A program made the translations under genes and the position numbers. From Stutzerimonas stutzeri (GTDB lineage Bacteria; Pseudomonadota; Gammaproteobacteria; Pseudomonadales; Pseudomonadaceae): 64,000 bases of DNA. The stretch lies in NCBI RefSeq assembly GCF_024448935.1, contig NZ_JAMOIE010000009.1, positions 1 to 64,000 on the forward strand, read 5' to 3'. The notes under the pieces are model-generated. The model did no database searches. It was not told the origin of the DNA and saw nothing but the letters and a program-made list of their open reading frames with translations. Shown one piece after another: positions 9,572 through 19,083 of this stretch; position 1 is the first letter of the stretch; each line of letters starts with the position of its first letter.

Positions 9572-9596
9572 GGTTGATGTGGTTACCCTATCAACC
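9572..9596. promoter_or_regulatory. Inverted repeat upstream of glcA, possible operator
   Basis: GGTTGAT at 9572-9578 and ATCAACC at 9590-9596 are perfect inverted arms around 11 bases. They lie about 60 bases before the glcA ATG. It may be a regulator site or part of a leader hairpin. It is not the same as the GlcC palindromes, although an ACTGGT half-site occurs at 9551-9556. Confidence 0.4.
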
Positions 9597-9658
9597 ATGC
9601 GTGGGACCGGGCTTTCCCGGATAGAAGTGGTTCACAACAAAAAACAAGGAACCCAACA

Positions 9659-11368
9659 ATGAGTCAGACACTGCTGTCCATACTGGCCTTCGTGCCGCTG
9701 GTGCTGGCGGGGGTACTGCTGATCGGCTTTCGCTGGCCGGCCAAGTACGCAATGCCGCTGGTTTTCGTGCTCACTGCGTTGATCGGCCTGCTGGCCTGGG
9801 ACATGACCTTCAACCGGGTCCTGGCTTCCACGCTGCAAGGCCTGATTCTCACCGCCGCGATCCTCTGGATCATCTTCGGCGCCATCCTTCTACTGAACAC
9901 GCTTAAGCACTCCGGGGGCATCGCCTCGATTCGTCGCGGCTTCGCCAACGTGAGTCCGGACAAGCGTGTTCAGGTGCTGATCGTGGCCTGGCTGTTCGGC
10001 TGCTTCATCGAAGGCGCCTCGGGCTTCGGTACGCCGGCAGCGGTGGCTGCACCGTTGCTGGTCGCGCTGGGCTTCCCGGCACTGACGGCGGTGGTGCTGG
10101 GGATGATGGTGCAGTCCACACCGGTGTCCTTCGGTGCGGTGGGTACGCCAATTCTGGTGGGCGTCGCGGGTGGCCTCGACCAGGCCACGCTCGGCGGTCA
10201 GCTGGCAACCGTGGGGAGCAGCTGGGAGGTGTTCTTCCATCTGATCTTCTCCCGCGTGGCAATCATCCATGCGCTGTGCGGCATCCTCATGCCGCTGATC
10301 ATGATCTGCATCATGACGCGCTTCTTTGGCCGTAACCGCTCCTTGCGCGAAGGCTTGTCGATGGCGCCGTTTGCGATCTTCACCGGTCTTGCGTTCGTCA
10401 TTCCGTACGCCGCGGCGGGCGTATTCCTCGGTCCGGAATTCCCGTCGATGATCGGCGCCCTGGTCGGTCTGGCCATCGTCGTACCGGCGGCCAAGGCGGG
10501 GTTCCTGCTGCCCAAGGACAGCTGGGATTTCGCCCCCGCCAGCGAGTGGCCGGTGGAGTGGATGGGCAAGATCGAGATGAAGATCGAAGACGTCGCCGGA
10601 CGCACGCCGATCTCCGTGCCGATGGCCTGGGCGCCCTATCTGCTGCTGGCGATCTTCCTGGTGATGTCGCGGGTGTTCCCGCAGCTCAAGGCGGCACTGA
10701 TGTCGGTCAGCTTCGGTTGGAAGGACATCCTCGGTGAAACCGGCGTGTCCGGCACCCTGGAGCCGTTGTATCTGCCAGGCGGGATTCTCTGCATGGTGGT
10801 ACTGGTGACCTTCTTCCTGCACCGGATGAAGGCCGCCCAACTGGGCGCCGCGATTTCCGAGTCGAGCAAGACGCTGCTGGGCGCCGGCTTCGTGCTGATC
10901 TTCACCATTCCGATGGTGCGGATCCTGATCAACTCCGGCGTCAACGGTTCGGATCTGGTCTCCATGCCGGTGGCCATGGCACAACTGGTGGCCAACAGCG
11001 TGGGCGGGGTCTACCCCTTCTTCTCGCCAGCGGTTGGCGCACTGGGTGCTTTCATTGCCGGCTCCAACACCGTGTCGAACCTGATGCTGTCGCAGTTCCA
11101 GTACAACACCGCTGGGCTGTTGGGTATCTCCGGCGCGTTGATGGTAGCGCTGCAATCAGTGGGCGCCGCAGCCGGTAACATGATTGCCATTCACAACGTG
11201 GTGGCGGCCTCGGCCACGGTCGGTCTGCTGGGTCGCGAGGGCATCACGCTGCGCAAGACCATGCTGCCGACCCTGTACTACCTCGTACTGGCTGGCACCA
11301 TCGGTCTGATCGGCTTCTATGTGATGGATATCAGCGATCCGCTGGTGGGGATCGCGACCGCCAGTTAA
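9659..11368 (+). CDS. glcA: Glycolate/L-lactate permease GlcA (LctP family)
   Basis: This inner-membrane permease of the LctP family probably imports glycolate and can often also carry lactate with protons. The 569-residue protein is a many-helix membrane protein with the family segment [12 protein letters not shown] and later [28 protein letters not shown] lies just before the ATG. Position after glcB matches E. coli glcDEFGBA, which is why I call it glcA rather than lldP. No lactate dehydrogenase gene lies next to it. It has its own upstream region and a terminator at 11392-11413. Confidence 0.85.
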   Translation: MSQTLLSILAFVPLVLAGVLLIGFRWPAKYAMPLVFVLTALIGLLAWDMTFNRVLASTLQGLILTAAILWIIFGAILLLNTLKHSGGIASIRRGFANVSPDKRVQVLIVAWLFGCFIEGASGFGTPAAVAAPLLVALGFPALTAVVLGMMVQSTPVSFGAVGTPILVGVAGGLDQATLGGQLATVGSSWEVFFHLIFSRVAIIHALCGILMPLIMICIMTRFFGRNRSLREGLSMAPFAIFTGLAFVIPYAAAGVFLGPEFPSMIGALVGLAIVVPAAKAGFLLPKDSWDFAPASEWPVEWMGKIEMKIEDVAGRTPISVPMAWAPYLLLAIFLVMSRVFPQLKAALMSVSFGWKDILGETGVSGTLEPLYLPGGILCMVVLVTFFLHRMKAAQLGAAISESSKTLLGAGFVLIFTIPMVRILINSGVNGSDLVSMPVAMAQLVANSVGGVYPFFSPAVGALGAFIAGSNTVSNLMLSQFQYNTAGLLGISGALMVALQSVGAAAGNMIAIHNVVAASATVGLLGREGITLRKTMLPTLYYLVLAGTIGLIGFYVMDISDPLVGIATAS

Positions 11369-11391
11369 AGGCAGCTGCAAGATGGACCCGG

Positions 11392-11421
11392 ACGGGCGGC
11401 TCAGGCCGCCCGTTTCGATTT
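11392..11421 (+). terminator. Rho-independent terminator after glcA
   Basis: ACGGGCGGC (11392-11400), loop TCAG, then GCCGCCCGT (11405-11413) form a nine-base-pair GC-rich stem, followed by TTTCGATTT. It begins 24 bases after the glcA stop. Confidence 0.75.
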
Positions 11422-11529
11422 GGTGCAAGCCGCTCTGTGCGTGCGGATGCACACCGGAGCGCTGGCATTTGGCGGTCCGTGGCGTTCTGGTATAGCGTGC
11501 AGCGCAACCGAGTCTGATCGAGGTGAATA

Positions 11530-11697
11530 ATGAAAAAGTGGCAATGCGTGGTGTGTGGGTTCATCTATGACGAAGCCGAGGGCTGGCCGGACGACGGCAT
11601 CGCGCCAGGCACCGCCTGGGAAGACGTGCCCGAGGACTGGCTGTGCCCCGACTGTGGCGTCGGCAAGATGGACTTCGAAATGATCGCGATCGGCTGA
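11530..11697 (+). CDS. rubA: Rubredoxin
   Basis: This small one-iron electron carrier of 55 residues begins [15 protein letters not shown] and has the second pair CPDCGVGK. The two CxxCG/CPxCG pairs bind the iron. The spacing and length match rubredoxins that work with rubredoxin reductase in pseudomonads, where they can feed alkane hydroxylases or oxidative-stress enzymes. The ATG at 11530 sits behind GAGGTGAATA. One base separates the stop from the reductase start, so the genes are coupled. From memory, P. aeruginosa carries two tandem rubredoxin genes here; only one is present. Confidence 0.93.
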   Translation: MKKWQCVVCGFIYDEAEGWPDDGIAPGTAWEDVPEDWLCPDCGVGKMDFEMIAIG

Positions 11698-11698
11698 T

Positions 11699-12895
11699 AT
11701 GAACGACTCGAACACAACCGCACCCTTGGTCATCATTGGCACCGGCCTGGCGGGCTACAACCTCGCCCGGGAATTCCGCAAGCTGGACCGGGAAACGCCG
11801 CTGTTGCTGATCACTGCTGACGATGGCCGCTCCTATTCCAAGCCCATGCTCTCGACCGGCTTCGCCACGAACAAGGATGCCGATGCCCTGAGCATGACGA
11901 TGGCCGGCCTGATGGCCATTCAGCTCAACGCCGAGATTCGCACCCATACCCGAGTGACGCGTCTCGATCCGGCCAACCGTCGCGTCTGGATCGGCAACGA
12001 GCCCGTGCCCTACCGCGATCTGGTGCTCGCCTGGGGCGCGCAGACCATTCGGGTATCGGTCGACGGCGATGCGCAGGACGCCATCTTCCCGATCAACGAC
12101 CTGCTCGATTACGGGCGCTTCCGCGAGGCCGCACAGGGTAAGCGGCGCGTGTTGATCCTCGGGGCCGGGTTGATCGGCTGCGAGTTCGCCAATGACCTGC
12201 TGCAAGGCGGCTACGAGGTCGATCTGGTCGCGCCGTGCGAGCAACTCATGCCGTCACTGCTACCACCCGAACCCGCGGCCGCGGTCCGCCGAGGGCTTGA
12301 GTCTCTGGGTGCGCGGTTTCACCTGGGGCCGGTGCTCGAACGGCTGGAACGTAACGGTGACGCCCTGCAGGCGCAGCTGTCAGACGGCCAGCGGCTGGAG
12401 TGCGATCTGGTGGTCGGCGCGGTGGGATTGCGTCCACGTATCGAGCTGGCCGAGGCGGCAGGCTTGAAGGTCAATCGCGGCATCGAAGTGGACCGCCTGC
12501 TGCAGACCTCGACCGGGCATGTGTATGCATTGGGCGATTGTGCTGAGGTCGACGGGCTCAACCTGCTCTATGTGATGCCGTTGATGAGCGGCGTCCGGGC
12601 GCTGGCCAGAACGCTCGTTGGTCAACCGACGCCAGTCACCTACGGGCCGATGCCTATCACTGTGAAAACACCGGTGTGCCCCCTGGTGGTGTCCCCTCCC
12701 GCTGCCGGTAGCCACGGCAGCTGGACCGTTGAAGGCGAGGGCAACAACCTCAAGGCAACCTTCCATGGACCTGACGGCAAGCTGCTCGGCTACGCACTCA
12801 CCGGAACGGCCGTGCAAGAGCGCCTGGCGCTGAACAAGCAATTGCCGCCGGTGTTGGCGGAACTGCCGCAGGTTCTGTCGTTAAAGTCATCGTAA
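11699..12895 (+). CDS. rubB: NAD(H)-dependent rubredoxin reductase
   Basis: This FAD enzyme passes electrons from NADH to rubredoxin. The 398-residue protein has two dinucleotide-binding motifs, [12 protein letters not shown] near residue 12 and [12 protein letters not shown] near residue 155. It also has the FAD-binding [10 protein letters not shown] near residue 280, as in pyridine nucleotide-disulfide oxidoreductases without a redox disulfide. The C-terminal tail fits the rubredoxin-reductase branch. It follows rubA by one base. Confidence 0.93.
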   Translation: MNDSNTTAPLVIIGTGLAGYNLAREFRKLDRETPLLLITADDGRSYSKPMLSTGFATNKDADALSMTMAGLMAIQLNAEIRTHTRVTRLDPANRRVWIGNEPVPYRDLVLAWGAQTIRVSVDGDAQDAIFPINDLLDYGRFREAAQGKRRVLILGAGLIGCEFANDLLQGGYEVDLVAPCEQLMPSLLPPEPAAAVRRGLESLGARFHLGPVLERLERNGDALQAQLSDGQRLECDLVVGAVGLRPRIELAEAAGLKVNRGIEVDRLLQTSTGHVYALGDCAEVDGLNLLYVMPLMSGVRALARTLVGQPTPVTYGPMPITVKTPVCPLVVSPPAAGSHGSWTVEGEGNNLKATFHGPDGKLLGYALTGTAVQERLALNKQLPPVLAELPQVLSLKSS

Positions 12896-13047
12896 TGATT
12901 CGGCAAAGCGCTGGCGAGGACTGGCGCGCGTGCTAGCAGCGTGCCATGCTCCATAGGGCGCTGCCGCAGTGTAGAGCTGTTGCAGCGCTTCGGACGCTGT
13001 TCGGAGAGCAGCGGATCACAACAACAAGAAAGTCCTAGAGGCTACCT

Positions 13048-13320
13048 ATGCGCAAACCGGAACTCGCAGCCGCTATCGCCGACAAGGCCAATCTCACCAA
13101 GGATCAGGCCAATCGTGTACTCAACGCCGTACTGGATGAAATCACCAGCGCACTCAACCGTAAGGACAGCGTGACCCTGGTGGGTTTCGGCACCTTCGTA
13201 CAGCGTCACCGTGGGGCCCGTACGGGCAAGAATCCGCAAACGGGCGAACCCGTCACCATCAAGGCCAGCAACACCGTGGCTTTCAAGCCGGGAAAGATGC
13301 TGAAAGACGCGATCAATTAA
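13048..13320 (+). CDS. hupA: HU-family histone-like DNA-binding protein
   Basis: HU proteins bend and compact DNA as dimers. The 90-residue product has the standard HU fold: an N-terminal helical part (MRKPELAAAIADKANL), the beta-arm motif GFGTFVQRHRGARTGKNP and the end KPGKMLKDAIN. It is downstream of rubredoxin reductase, as HU is in other pseudomonads; the name hupA is by memory of that position and is less certain than the family. A 152-base gap upstream should hold its promoter. Confidence 0.92.
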   Translation: MRKPELAAAIADKANLTKDQANRVLNAVLDEITSALNRKDSVTLVGFGTFVQRHRGARTGKNPQTGEPVTIKASNTVAFKPGKMLKDAIN

Positions 13321-13455
13321 AAGCGCGTCGCCCGGGGCCGTCCAGGCTCCGGATCAGCCTGACTGAACCGTCCACTCCAGACCTTTCTGTTCTCCTGCTT
13401 TCGCCACTCAGACCAGCCGCTACAATGGCGCTTTCCTGCCAACGGTCGGCCAATC

Positions 13456-13836
13456 ATGAAATTTCGCTTTCTTCTCTGGATGCTGGGTCGCCTGATGACC
13501 AAGGCCAGTCGCAACAACCCTGATTTCCAGACGCAACTCGGCGACAAAGACCTGACCTTCCAGCTGCACACGCTCGACGGCAAGGCGGCTCGGCATTACC
13601 GGGTCAAGGATCAGCGCGTCACCAGCCACGGCGGCCCCGTCACCGATCCGGCGTTTGCCATCGGCTTCAAGGACAGCGCCTACGGCTTTGCCACCATGAA
13701 TGCGAAGAACAAGCAGCTCGCCTTCATGCAAGGCATCCAGAACAAGGACATCCAGATCCAGGGCAACCCGGCGCTGGTGATGTGGTTTCAGGGCCTGACG
13801 AAGTACCTCAAGCCTCGAAAGCCTGAGGCGGCGTGA
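13456..13836 (+). CDS. SCP2-like sterol-transfer-fold protein
   Basis: A 126-residue protein with no certain function. The central part (DLTFQLHTLDGKAARHYRVKD in two halves, then ITDPAFAIGF-like TDPAFAIGFKD and IQGNPALVMWFQ) looks like the small SCP2 lipid-binding fold. The N-terminus (FRFLLWMLGRLM) is hydrophobic and may touch the membrane. It is conserved in pseudomonads next to HU by my recollection. No enzyme motif is visible. It stands alone between the HU gene and the convergent gcdR. Confidence 0.6.
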   Translation: MKFRFLLWMLGRLMTKASRNNPDFQTQLGDKDLTFQLHTLDGKAARHYRVKDQRVTSHGGPVTDPAFAIGFKDSAYGFATMNAKNKQLAFMQGIQNKDIQIQGNPALVMWFQGLTKYLKPRKPEAA

Positions 13837-13912
13837 TTCGCCGGCTTTGCCGGCCCGGCGAGAGCCTTTAGGTTGAGTTGATCGGTGCAGCGCCTCTGCC
13901 GGTCGGTAGCGG

Positions 13913-14818
13913 CTATTGCTGCGCCGCCAGCCATGCTCGGGCTTCGTCGAGCAGCCAGTCGCGAAAGGCATTCAAGGCCGCGGACTCCACGCGTCGATCC
14001 GGGATCATCAGGTGGTAGGCCTGATCCTCACGCCGGAACGAGTGTGGATGGGCAATTACAAGATGCCCCGCGGCCAGTTCGCGCTGGATCAGGAACGGCG
14101 GAATCAGCGCCACGCCCATCTGGTGCTCGGCGGCCTGGGCGAGCATCGAGAACAGCTCCAGGCGGGGGCCAGTCATATCCCGGGCGACCTTCATGCCCAG
14201 CGAATCGAACCACTGGCGCCAGGCATAGGGGCGAGTCGTCTGCTGCAGCAAGGGCATTTCAGCAAGGGCCTGGGCACTCAGCTGGCCGGTTTCACCCAGC
14301 AACGCCGGACTGCAGACGGGTAACGAATGCTCCGGCATCAGCGGATGGGCGACCGTACCGGACCAGTCGCCGTCACCGAAGTAGATCGCCGCATCGAATT
14401 CGGTATCGGCGAACAGGAAGGGGCGGGTGCGGTTGGTCAGGTTGACGGTGATTTCCGGATGCAGCGTCTGAAACTGCCGCAGCCGTGGCAGCAGCCATTG
14501 CGTGCCGAAGGTCGGCACCAGCGCCAGCTCGATGGTCTGCGCACCCTGTTGGCCCATCACCGACAGCGTATCGCGCTCAACCGCATCGAGCTGGGTGGCG
14601 ACCCGCCGTGCATAGGACTGCCCGGCCTCGGTCAGTTTCACGCCGCGGCGGGAACGGCGGAACAGCTCCAGCCCGAGGAATGCCTCCAGCCCGCCGATCT
14701 GTCGGCAGATCGCGCTCTGGGTCAGGGCCAGCTCCTCGGCAGCACGGGTAAAGCTTTGGTGGCGCGCGGCCGCCTCGAAGGCGACAAGCGCGGCGGTGCT
14801 GGGAATCTTGCGGCGCAT
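13913..14818 (-). CDS. gcdR: LysR-family regulator of glutarate catabolism, GcdR
   Basis: This LysR-type regulator has an N-terminal winged helix (AARHQSFTRAAEELALTQSA over residues about 17-36, then LELFRRSRRGVKLTEAG) and a periplasmic-binding-like effector domain. The 301-residue protein resembles GcvA-type regulators. It is divergent from gcdH across a 183-base region, the arrangement reported for GcdR, which activates gcdH-gcdG when glutarate is present. The gene name rests mainly on this context. Confidence 0.85.
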   Translation of the reverse strand: MRRKIPSTAALVAFEAAARHQSFTRAAEELALTQSAICRQIGGLEAFLGLELFRRSRRGVKLTEAGQSYARRVATQLDAVERDTLSVMGQQGAQTIELALVPTFGTQWLLPRLRQFQTLHPEITVNLTNRTRPFLFADTEFDAAIYFGDGDWSGTVAHPLMPEHSLPVCSPALLGETGQLSAQALAEMPLLQQTTRPYAWRQWFDSLGMKVARDMTGPRLELFSMLAQAAEHQMGVALIPPFLIQRELAAGHLVIAHPHSFRREDQAYHLMIPDRRVESAALNAFRDWLLDEARAWLAAQQ

Positions 14819-15001
14819 TATGCGGCTGCCTCACTAATGAGCGGGTATTCATCCCAGTCAGCATAGCCTGGAGTGAGAAAATCGCACAGATCATTGCGAA
14901 TTACTTGTTTGCCGGCTGGCGTCACAGCTTCTAGGATCAATGCATCGAATGCTGCACCGGGCGCTGAGTCCGGTTCACCGTCTACGACAAGAGGACCACC
15001 C

Positions 15002-16183
15002 ATGGCCGGCAAAGCAAGCTTCAACTGGATCGACCCGCTGCTGCTCGATCAGCAGCTCACCGACGAAGAGCGCATGGTGCGCAACAGCGCCCAGCAGTTC
15101 GCCGCCGACAGGCTGGCGCCGCGGGTGCTCGAAGCCTTCCGTCACGAGCGCACCGATGCGGCGATCTTCCGGGAGATGGGCGCTACCGGTCTGCTTGGCG
15201 CGACCATCCCGGAAGCCTACGGTGGCAGTGGCTTGAACTACGTGTGCTACGGCCTGATCGCGCGTGAAGTCGAGCGCATCGACTCTGGCTACCGCTCGAT
15301 GATGAGCGTGCAGTCGTCGCTGGTGATGGTGCCGATCAACGAGTTCGGCAATGAAGAAACCAGGCAGAAGTACCTGCCCAAACTGGCCAGCGGCGAATAC
15401 ATCGGCTGCTTCGGCCTGACCGAGCCGAACCATGGCTCCGACCCGGGCTCGATGGTCACCCGGGCGAAGAAGGTCGACGGCGGCTATCGCCTGTCCGGCG
15501 CCAAGATGTGGATCACCAACAGCCCGATCGCCGACGTCTTCGTGGTCTGGGCCAAGGATGACCAGGGCGCCATTCGCGGCTTCGTACTGGAGAAGGGTTG
15601 GGAAGGCCTGAGCGCCCCGGCGATTCACGGCAAGGTCGGCCTGCGCGCCTCGATCACCGGGGAGATCGTCATGGACAACGTGTTCTGCCCGGAAGAGAAC
15701 GCTTTCCCCGATGTGCGCGGCCTGCGCGGTCCGTTCACCTGCCTGGATTCGGCCCGTTACGGCATCAGCTGGGGCGCGCTGGGCGCCGCCGAGTTCTGCT
15801 GGCACACCGCCCGTCAATACACCCTGGACCGCCAGCAGTTCGGTCGCCCGCTGGCTGCCAATCAGCTGATCCAGAAGAAGCTGGCCGACATGCAGACCGA
15901 GATCACCCTGGCGCTGCAAGGCTGCCTGCGCCTCGGCCGGATGAAGGACGAGGGCACCGCGGCGGTGGAGATCACCTCGATCATGAAGCGTAACAGCTGT
16001 GGCAAGGCGCTTGACGTGGCACGCCTGGCCCGCGACATGTTGGGTGGCAACGGCATCTGCGACGAATTCGGCGTGGCCCGGCATCTGGTCAACCTCGAGG
16101 TGGTCAACACCTACGAAGGCACCCATGACGTGCATGCGCTGATTCTCGGCCGCGCGCAGACCGGCATTCAGGCGTTCTTTTAA
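15002..16183 (+). CDS. gcdH: Glutaryl-CoA dehydrogenase GcdH
   Basis: GcdH is an FAD acyl-CoA dehydrogenase. It oxidises and decarboxylates glutaryl-CoA to crotonyl-CoA in lysine and glutarate breakdown. The 393-residue protein shows the family pattern: [31 protein letters not shown] and near the C-terminus [15 protein letters not shown], whose glutamate is the expected catalytic base. An open frame continues 43 codons upstream, but only the ATG at 15002 has the normal N-terminus (MAGKASFNW) with GAGG upstream. A repeat begins right after the stop. Confidence 0.96.
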   Translation: MAGKASFNWIDPLLLDQQLTDEERMVRNSAQQFAADRLAPRVLEAFRHERTDAAIFREMGATGLLGATIPEAYGGSGLNYVCYGLIAREVERIDSGYRSMMSVQSSLVMVPINEFGNEETRQKYLPKLASGEYIGCFGLTEPNHGSDPGSMVTRAKKVDGGYRLSGAKMWITNSPIADVFVVWAKDDQGAIRGFVLEKGWEGLSAPAIHGKVGLRASITGEIVMDNVFCPEENAFPDVRGLRGPFTCLDSARYGISWGALGAAEFCWHTARQYTLDRQQFGRPLAANQLIQKKLADMQTEITLALQGCLRLGRMKDEGTAAVEITSIMKRNSCGKALDVARLARDMLGGNGICDEFGVARHLVNLEVVNTYEGTHDVHALILGRAQTGIQAFF

Positions 16184-16196
16184 AGAGCCGAGAAGA

Positions 16197-16266
16197 GCGG
16201 CTATAGGCTGAAGGCTGGACGAAAGGGTGCGGGTGAAATCCTTCGTCCAGCCTCCAGCCTCGGTTT
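16197..16266. repeat. Inverted repeat with heptamer phasing between gcdH and gcdG, locus 2
   Basis: GGCTGGACGAA at 16213-16223 faces TTCGTCCAGCC at 16242-16252, an 11-bp perfect inverted repeat. The left flank reads GGCTATA, GGCTGAA, GGCTGGA with seven-base phasing. The bases just after the gcdH stop contain GCCGAGAAGAGCG, which is repeated exactly just after the spoT stop (34246-34258 region, minus strand). Confidence 0.7.
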
Positions 16267-16300
16267 TCACCCTTCCGTTTAAGCCAATCCAGGAGCCTCG

Positions 16301-17524
16301 ATGCCCTCCGCGTTGTCCCATATCCGCGTCCTCGACCTGTCGCGTGTGCTTGCTGGCCCGTGGAGCGGGCAGATTCTTGGTGATCTTGGCGCCGAGGTGA
16401 TCAAGGTCGAGCGGCCTGGCACCGGAGATGACACTCGTCATTGGGGCCCGCCCTACCTGAAAGATCAGGAGGGCGAGAATACTTCGGAAGCGGCGTATTA
16501 CCTGTCGGCCAACCGCAACAAGCAGTCTCTGACCCTGGATTTCACCCAGCCCGAGGGCCAGCGGATCATCCGTGAGCTGGTATCGCGGTGCGATGTGCTG
16601 CTGGAAAACTTCAAGGTAGGCGGGTTGGCAGCCTACGGACTCGATTACGAAAGCCTCAAAGCAATCAACCCCAAGCTCATCTATTGCTCGATCACCGGTT
16701 TCGGCAGCGATGGTCCCTATGCCCAGCGTGCCGGCTATGACTTCATGATCCAGGGCCTGGGCGGCCTGATGAGCCTGACCGGTCGCGCCGAGGACGAAGA
16801 GGGCGCCGGTCCGGTCAAGGTCGGCGTGGCGCTGACGGATATCCTCACCGGTCTGTACGCCACGGTTGGCGTGCTCGCTGCGCTCAACCATCGCGAGCAG
16901 AGCGGAATTGGCCAGCATGTCGAACTGGCGCTGCTGGACGTCCAGGTGGCCTGTCTGGCCAACCAGGCGATGAACTACTTGACCACGGGTGTCGCGCCCA
17001 AGCGCATGGGCAATGCCCATCCCAACATCGTGCCGTATCAGGATTTCCCAACCGCCGACGGCGACATCATCCTCACCATCGGTAACGACGGCCAGTTCCG
17101 CAAGTTTGCCGAAGTGGCCGGGCACCCAGAATGGGCCGAGGATCCACGCTACGCCAGCAACAAGGCACGCGTGGCGCATCGCAAGGAGCTGGTGCCACTG
17201 ATCCGCCAGGTCACAGTGTTCCGCACAACGGCGGAATGGGTCACCTTACTCGAGCAGGCTGGCGTGCCCTGTGGGCCGATCAACGACCTGACCCAGGTGT
17301 TCGCCGATCCCCAGGTACAGGCGCGCGGATTGCGTGTCGAAATGCCGCATCCATTGGCCGGTACCGTACCCCAGGTAGCCAGCCCGATTCGGTTGTCCGA
17401 GTCGCCGGTGGAATATCGCAGGGCCCCGCCGCTGCTCGGCGAACACAGCGAAGCCTTGTTACAATGCCTGCTGGGCTTCGCTCCCGAGCAGATCGACACG
17501 CTGCGGCGTGCCGGGGTGATCTGA
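16301..17524 (+). CDS. gcdG: Succinyl-CoA:glutarate CoA-transferase GcdG (CaiB/BaiF family)
   Basis: This class III CoA-transferase probably activates glutarate with CoA from succinyl-CoA, supplying the substrate of GcdH. The 407-residue protein begins with the family motif RVLDLSRVLAGPWSGQILGD (residues about 9-28) and has GYDFMIQGLGGLMS, whose aspartate is the expected nucleophile. It follows gcdH after 117 bases of repeat DNA and AGGAGCC precedes its ATG. Function is inferred from the gcdR-gcdH-gcdG context. Confidence 0.9.
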   Translation: MPSALSHIRVLDLSRVLAGPWSGQILGDLGAEVIKVERPGTGDDTRHWGPPYLKDQEGENTSEAAYYLSANRNKQSLTLDFTQPEGQRIIRELVSRCDVLLENFKVGGLAAYGLDYESLKAINPKLIYCSITGFGSDGPYAQRAGYDFMIQGLGGLMSLTGRAEDEEGAGPVKVGVALTDILTGLYATVGVLAALNHREQSGIGQHVELALLDVQVACLANQAMNYLTTGVAPKRMGNAHPNIVPYQDFPTADGDIILTIGNDGQFRKFAEVAGHPEWAEDPRYASNKARVAHRKELVPLIRQVTVFRTTAEWVTLLEQAGVPCGPINDLTQVFADPQVQARGLRVEMPHPLAGTVPQVASPIRLSESPVEYRRAPPLLGEHSEALLQCLLGFAPEQIDTLRRAGVI

Positions 17525-17587
17525 CATCATGACAACCTGAACTCTCGGGCCGCACGGCTATCCTTATGCTGTACCCTGGATTTTTGG

Positions 17588-18211
17588 ATGGACGAGCGAA
17601 TCATGCAGATGCAGCGTTATCGATTCACCTGGCAACTGACGGTTGTCCTGTTCATGTCCTGGCTGCTGGCCGGCTGTGGCATCAACAACATTCCCCAATA
17701 TGATGAGCAGGTGAAGTCAGCCTGGTCCCAAGTCGAGAATCAGTATCAGCGCCGCGCTGATCTCATTCCCAATCTCGTCGAGACGGTCAAGGGCTACGCC
17801 CGTCAGGAGCAGGACACGCTCACCGCAGTTACCGAGGCGCGCGCCAAGGCAACCTCGATTCAGATCAGCGCAGACGACCTCGACGATCCGCAGAAGATGC
17901 AGCAGTTTCAGCAGGCGCAAAGTCAGCTGACCGGCGCACTGAGCCGGCTGATGGCGGTGTCCGAGCGCTACCCGGATCTCAAATCCAACCAGAACTTCCT
18001 TGCGCTGCAGTCGCAGCTCGAAGGCACCGAGAACCGTATCGCTGTCGCACGTCGCGACTTCATCGCTGCCGTCGAGCGTTACAACACCGAGATCCGTACG
18101 TTTCCCGGCCGCATCTGGCACACCCTGATGTACAGCGACATGCCGATCCGCGAGAACTTCGAGGCGACGGCCGAGAACGCCGATCAAGCGCCACAAGTGC
18201 AGTTTCAATGA
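17588..18211 (+). CDS. lemA: LemA family lipoprotein
   Basis: LemA proteins are membrane-anchored and mostly helical; their function is unclear. The 207-residue product has an N-terminal hydrophobic segment ending in the lipobox LLAGC at about residues 27-31. The LemA core follows (AWSQVENQYQRRADLIPNLVETVK in two overlapping parts, YARQEQDTLTAVTEARAKA). A second in-frame ATG at 17603 is equally possible as the start. Its stop overlaps the next gene by four bases. lemA followed by TPM-domain genes is a common conserved arrangement. Confidence 0.9.
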   Translation: MDERIMQMQRYRFTWQLTVVLFMSWLLAGCGINNIPQYDEQVKSAWSQVENQYQRRADLIPNLVETVKGYARQEQDTLTAVTEARAKATSIQISADDLDDPQKMQQFQQAQSQLTGALSRLMAVSERYPDLKSNQNFLALQSQLEGTENRIAVARRDFIAAVERYNTEIRTFPGRIWHTLMYSDMPIRENFEATAENADQAPQVQFQ

Positions 18212-18966
18212 CGCGAACGCTGCCCCTGTTTCTGGCACTGCTGTGCTGGGCTGGCAGCCTGCTGGCCCAGACGTTCGAAGTGCCCGCATTGACAGGCCGG
18301 GTGGTGGATCAGGCCGACTTGCTCGATACCCAGACCAGGGCGAGACTGACCGGCATGCTTGCCGCCCACGAGCAGGCCACCGGTGAGCAGGTGGTGGTGG
18401 TCACGCTGCCCGATTTGCAGGGTCGCAGTATCGAGGAGATTGGCCTGCAGCTGGGCCGTGAGTGGGGTATCGGGCAGAAGGACGAAGACAGCGGCGCGCT
18501 GCTGATCGTCGCCCGGGATGATCGGAAGATTCGTATCGAGGTGGGCTATGGGCTCGAAGGGCGCCTGACCGACGCGCAGTCCTCGGTGATCATCAACAGC
18601 ATCATTACCCCCGCGTTCCAGCAGGACGACTTCGCTCGCGGCATCACCGAGGGCACCGCGGCGATCATTCGCGTGCTGGGTGGCGATCCGCTGCAAACGG
18701 CCGGCACCCAACCGGCCATGCCCATGGGTGCGCAGGAGCCTGGCGGGCTCGGCATTCTCGGGTTCTTTCTGATGCTGGTGGCGATCTTCGTGATCGGCGG
18801 GGGACGTGGTGGGCGCGGCGGCGGTCGTGGCGCCGGACGCGCGCTGCTGCTCGGCGCGTTGCTGGGCGGTATGGGCCGTGGCGGTGGTGGCGGCGGCTTC
18901 GGCGGCGGTGGTTTCGGTGGCGGCGGTGGCGGCTTCGGCGGCGGGGGTGCTTCCGGTGGCTGGTGA
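18208..18966 (+). CDS. TPM-domain protein with glycine-rich tail (YgcG-like)
   Basis: The 252-residue product has a signal peptide (about residues 1-20), a TPM domain (about 25-150: VVDQADLLDTQTRARL, EVGYGLEGRLTDAQS), one transmembrane helix (about 175-193, LGILGFFLMLVAIFVIGG) and a tail of glycine with phenylalanine and arginine to the end. TPM domains are found in photosystem-repair and membrane-quality proteins; a phosphatase activity has been proposed for some. The start overlaps lemA by four bases (ATGA), so they are coupled. Confidence 0.88.
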   Translation: MTRTLPLFLALLCWAGSLLAQTFEVPALTGRVVDQADLLDTQTRARLTGMLAAHEQATGEQVVVVTLPDLQGRSIEEIGLQLGREWGIGQKDEDSGALLIVARDDRKIRIEVGYGLEGRLTDAQSSVIINSIITPAFQQDDFARGITEGTAAIIRVLGGDPLQTAGTQPAMPMGAQEPGGLGILGFFLMLVAIFVIGGGRGGRGGGRGAGRALLLGALLGGMGRGGGGGGFGGGGFGGGGGGFGGGGASGGW

Positions 18967-19083
18967 TCCGACCAGCCCCAACGAGTCACGGACGGGGCCG
19001 CGTGGCGGGCTGGCATCCAGCCACCGGGTCCTCGAACCGATCAGCGCAGCACAACGAGAATTTTCATCAATGACTGACGCGCA

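Larger units (their letters stand above)
9354..9658. other. 305-base gap between glcB and glcA
   Basis: No gene is visible. The gap holds an inverted repeat of the GTAGGG(G)CGAATT type at 9383-9432, a strong terminator at 9495-9522, an imperfect TGACT-GGTT-AGTCA palindrome at 9550-9563 and a GGTTGAT/ATCAACC inverted repeat at 9572-9596 in front of glcA. Confidence 0.8.

Noticed and set aside
9659-11368. Calling the permease lldP (L-lactate)
   Set aside because: No lldD, lldR or dld gene is adjacent, while gene order matches glcA of E. coli. Substrate range may overlap.
14975-17179. A 734-codon minus-strand frame across gcdH and gcdG
   Set aside because: It spans two unrelated, well-recognised genes and the repeat between them and has no family resemblance.
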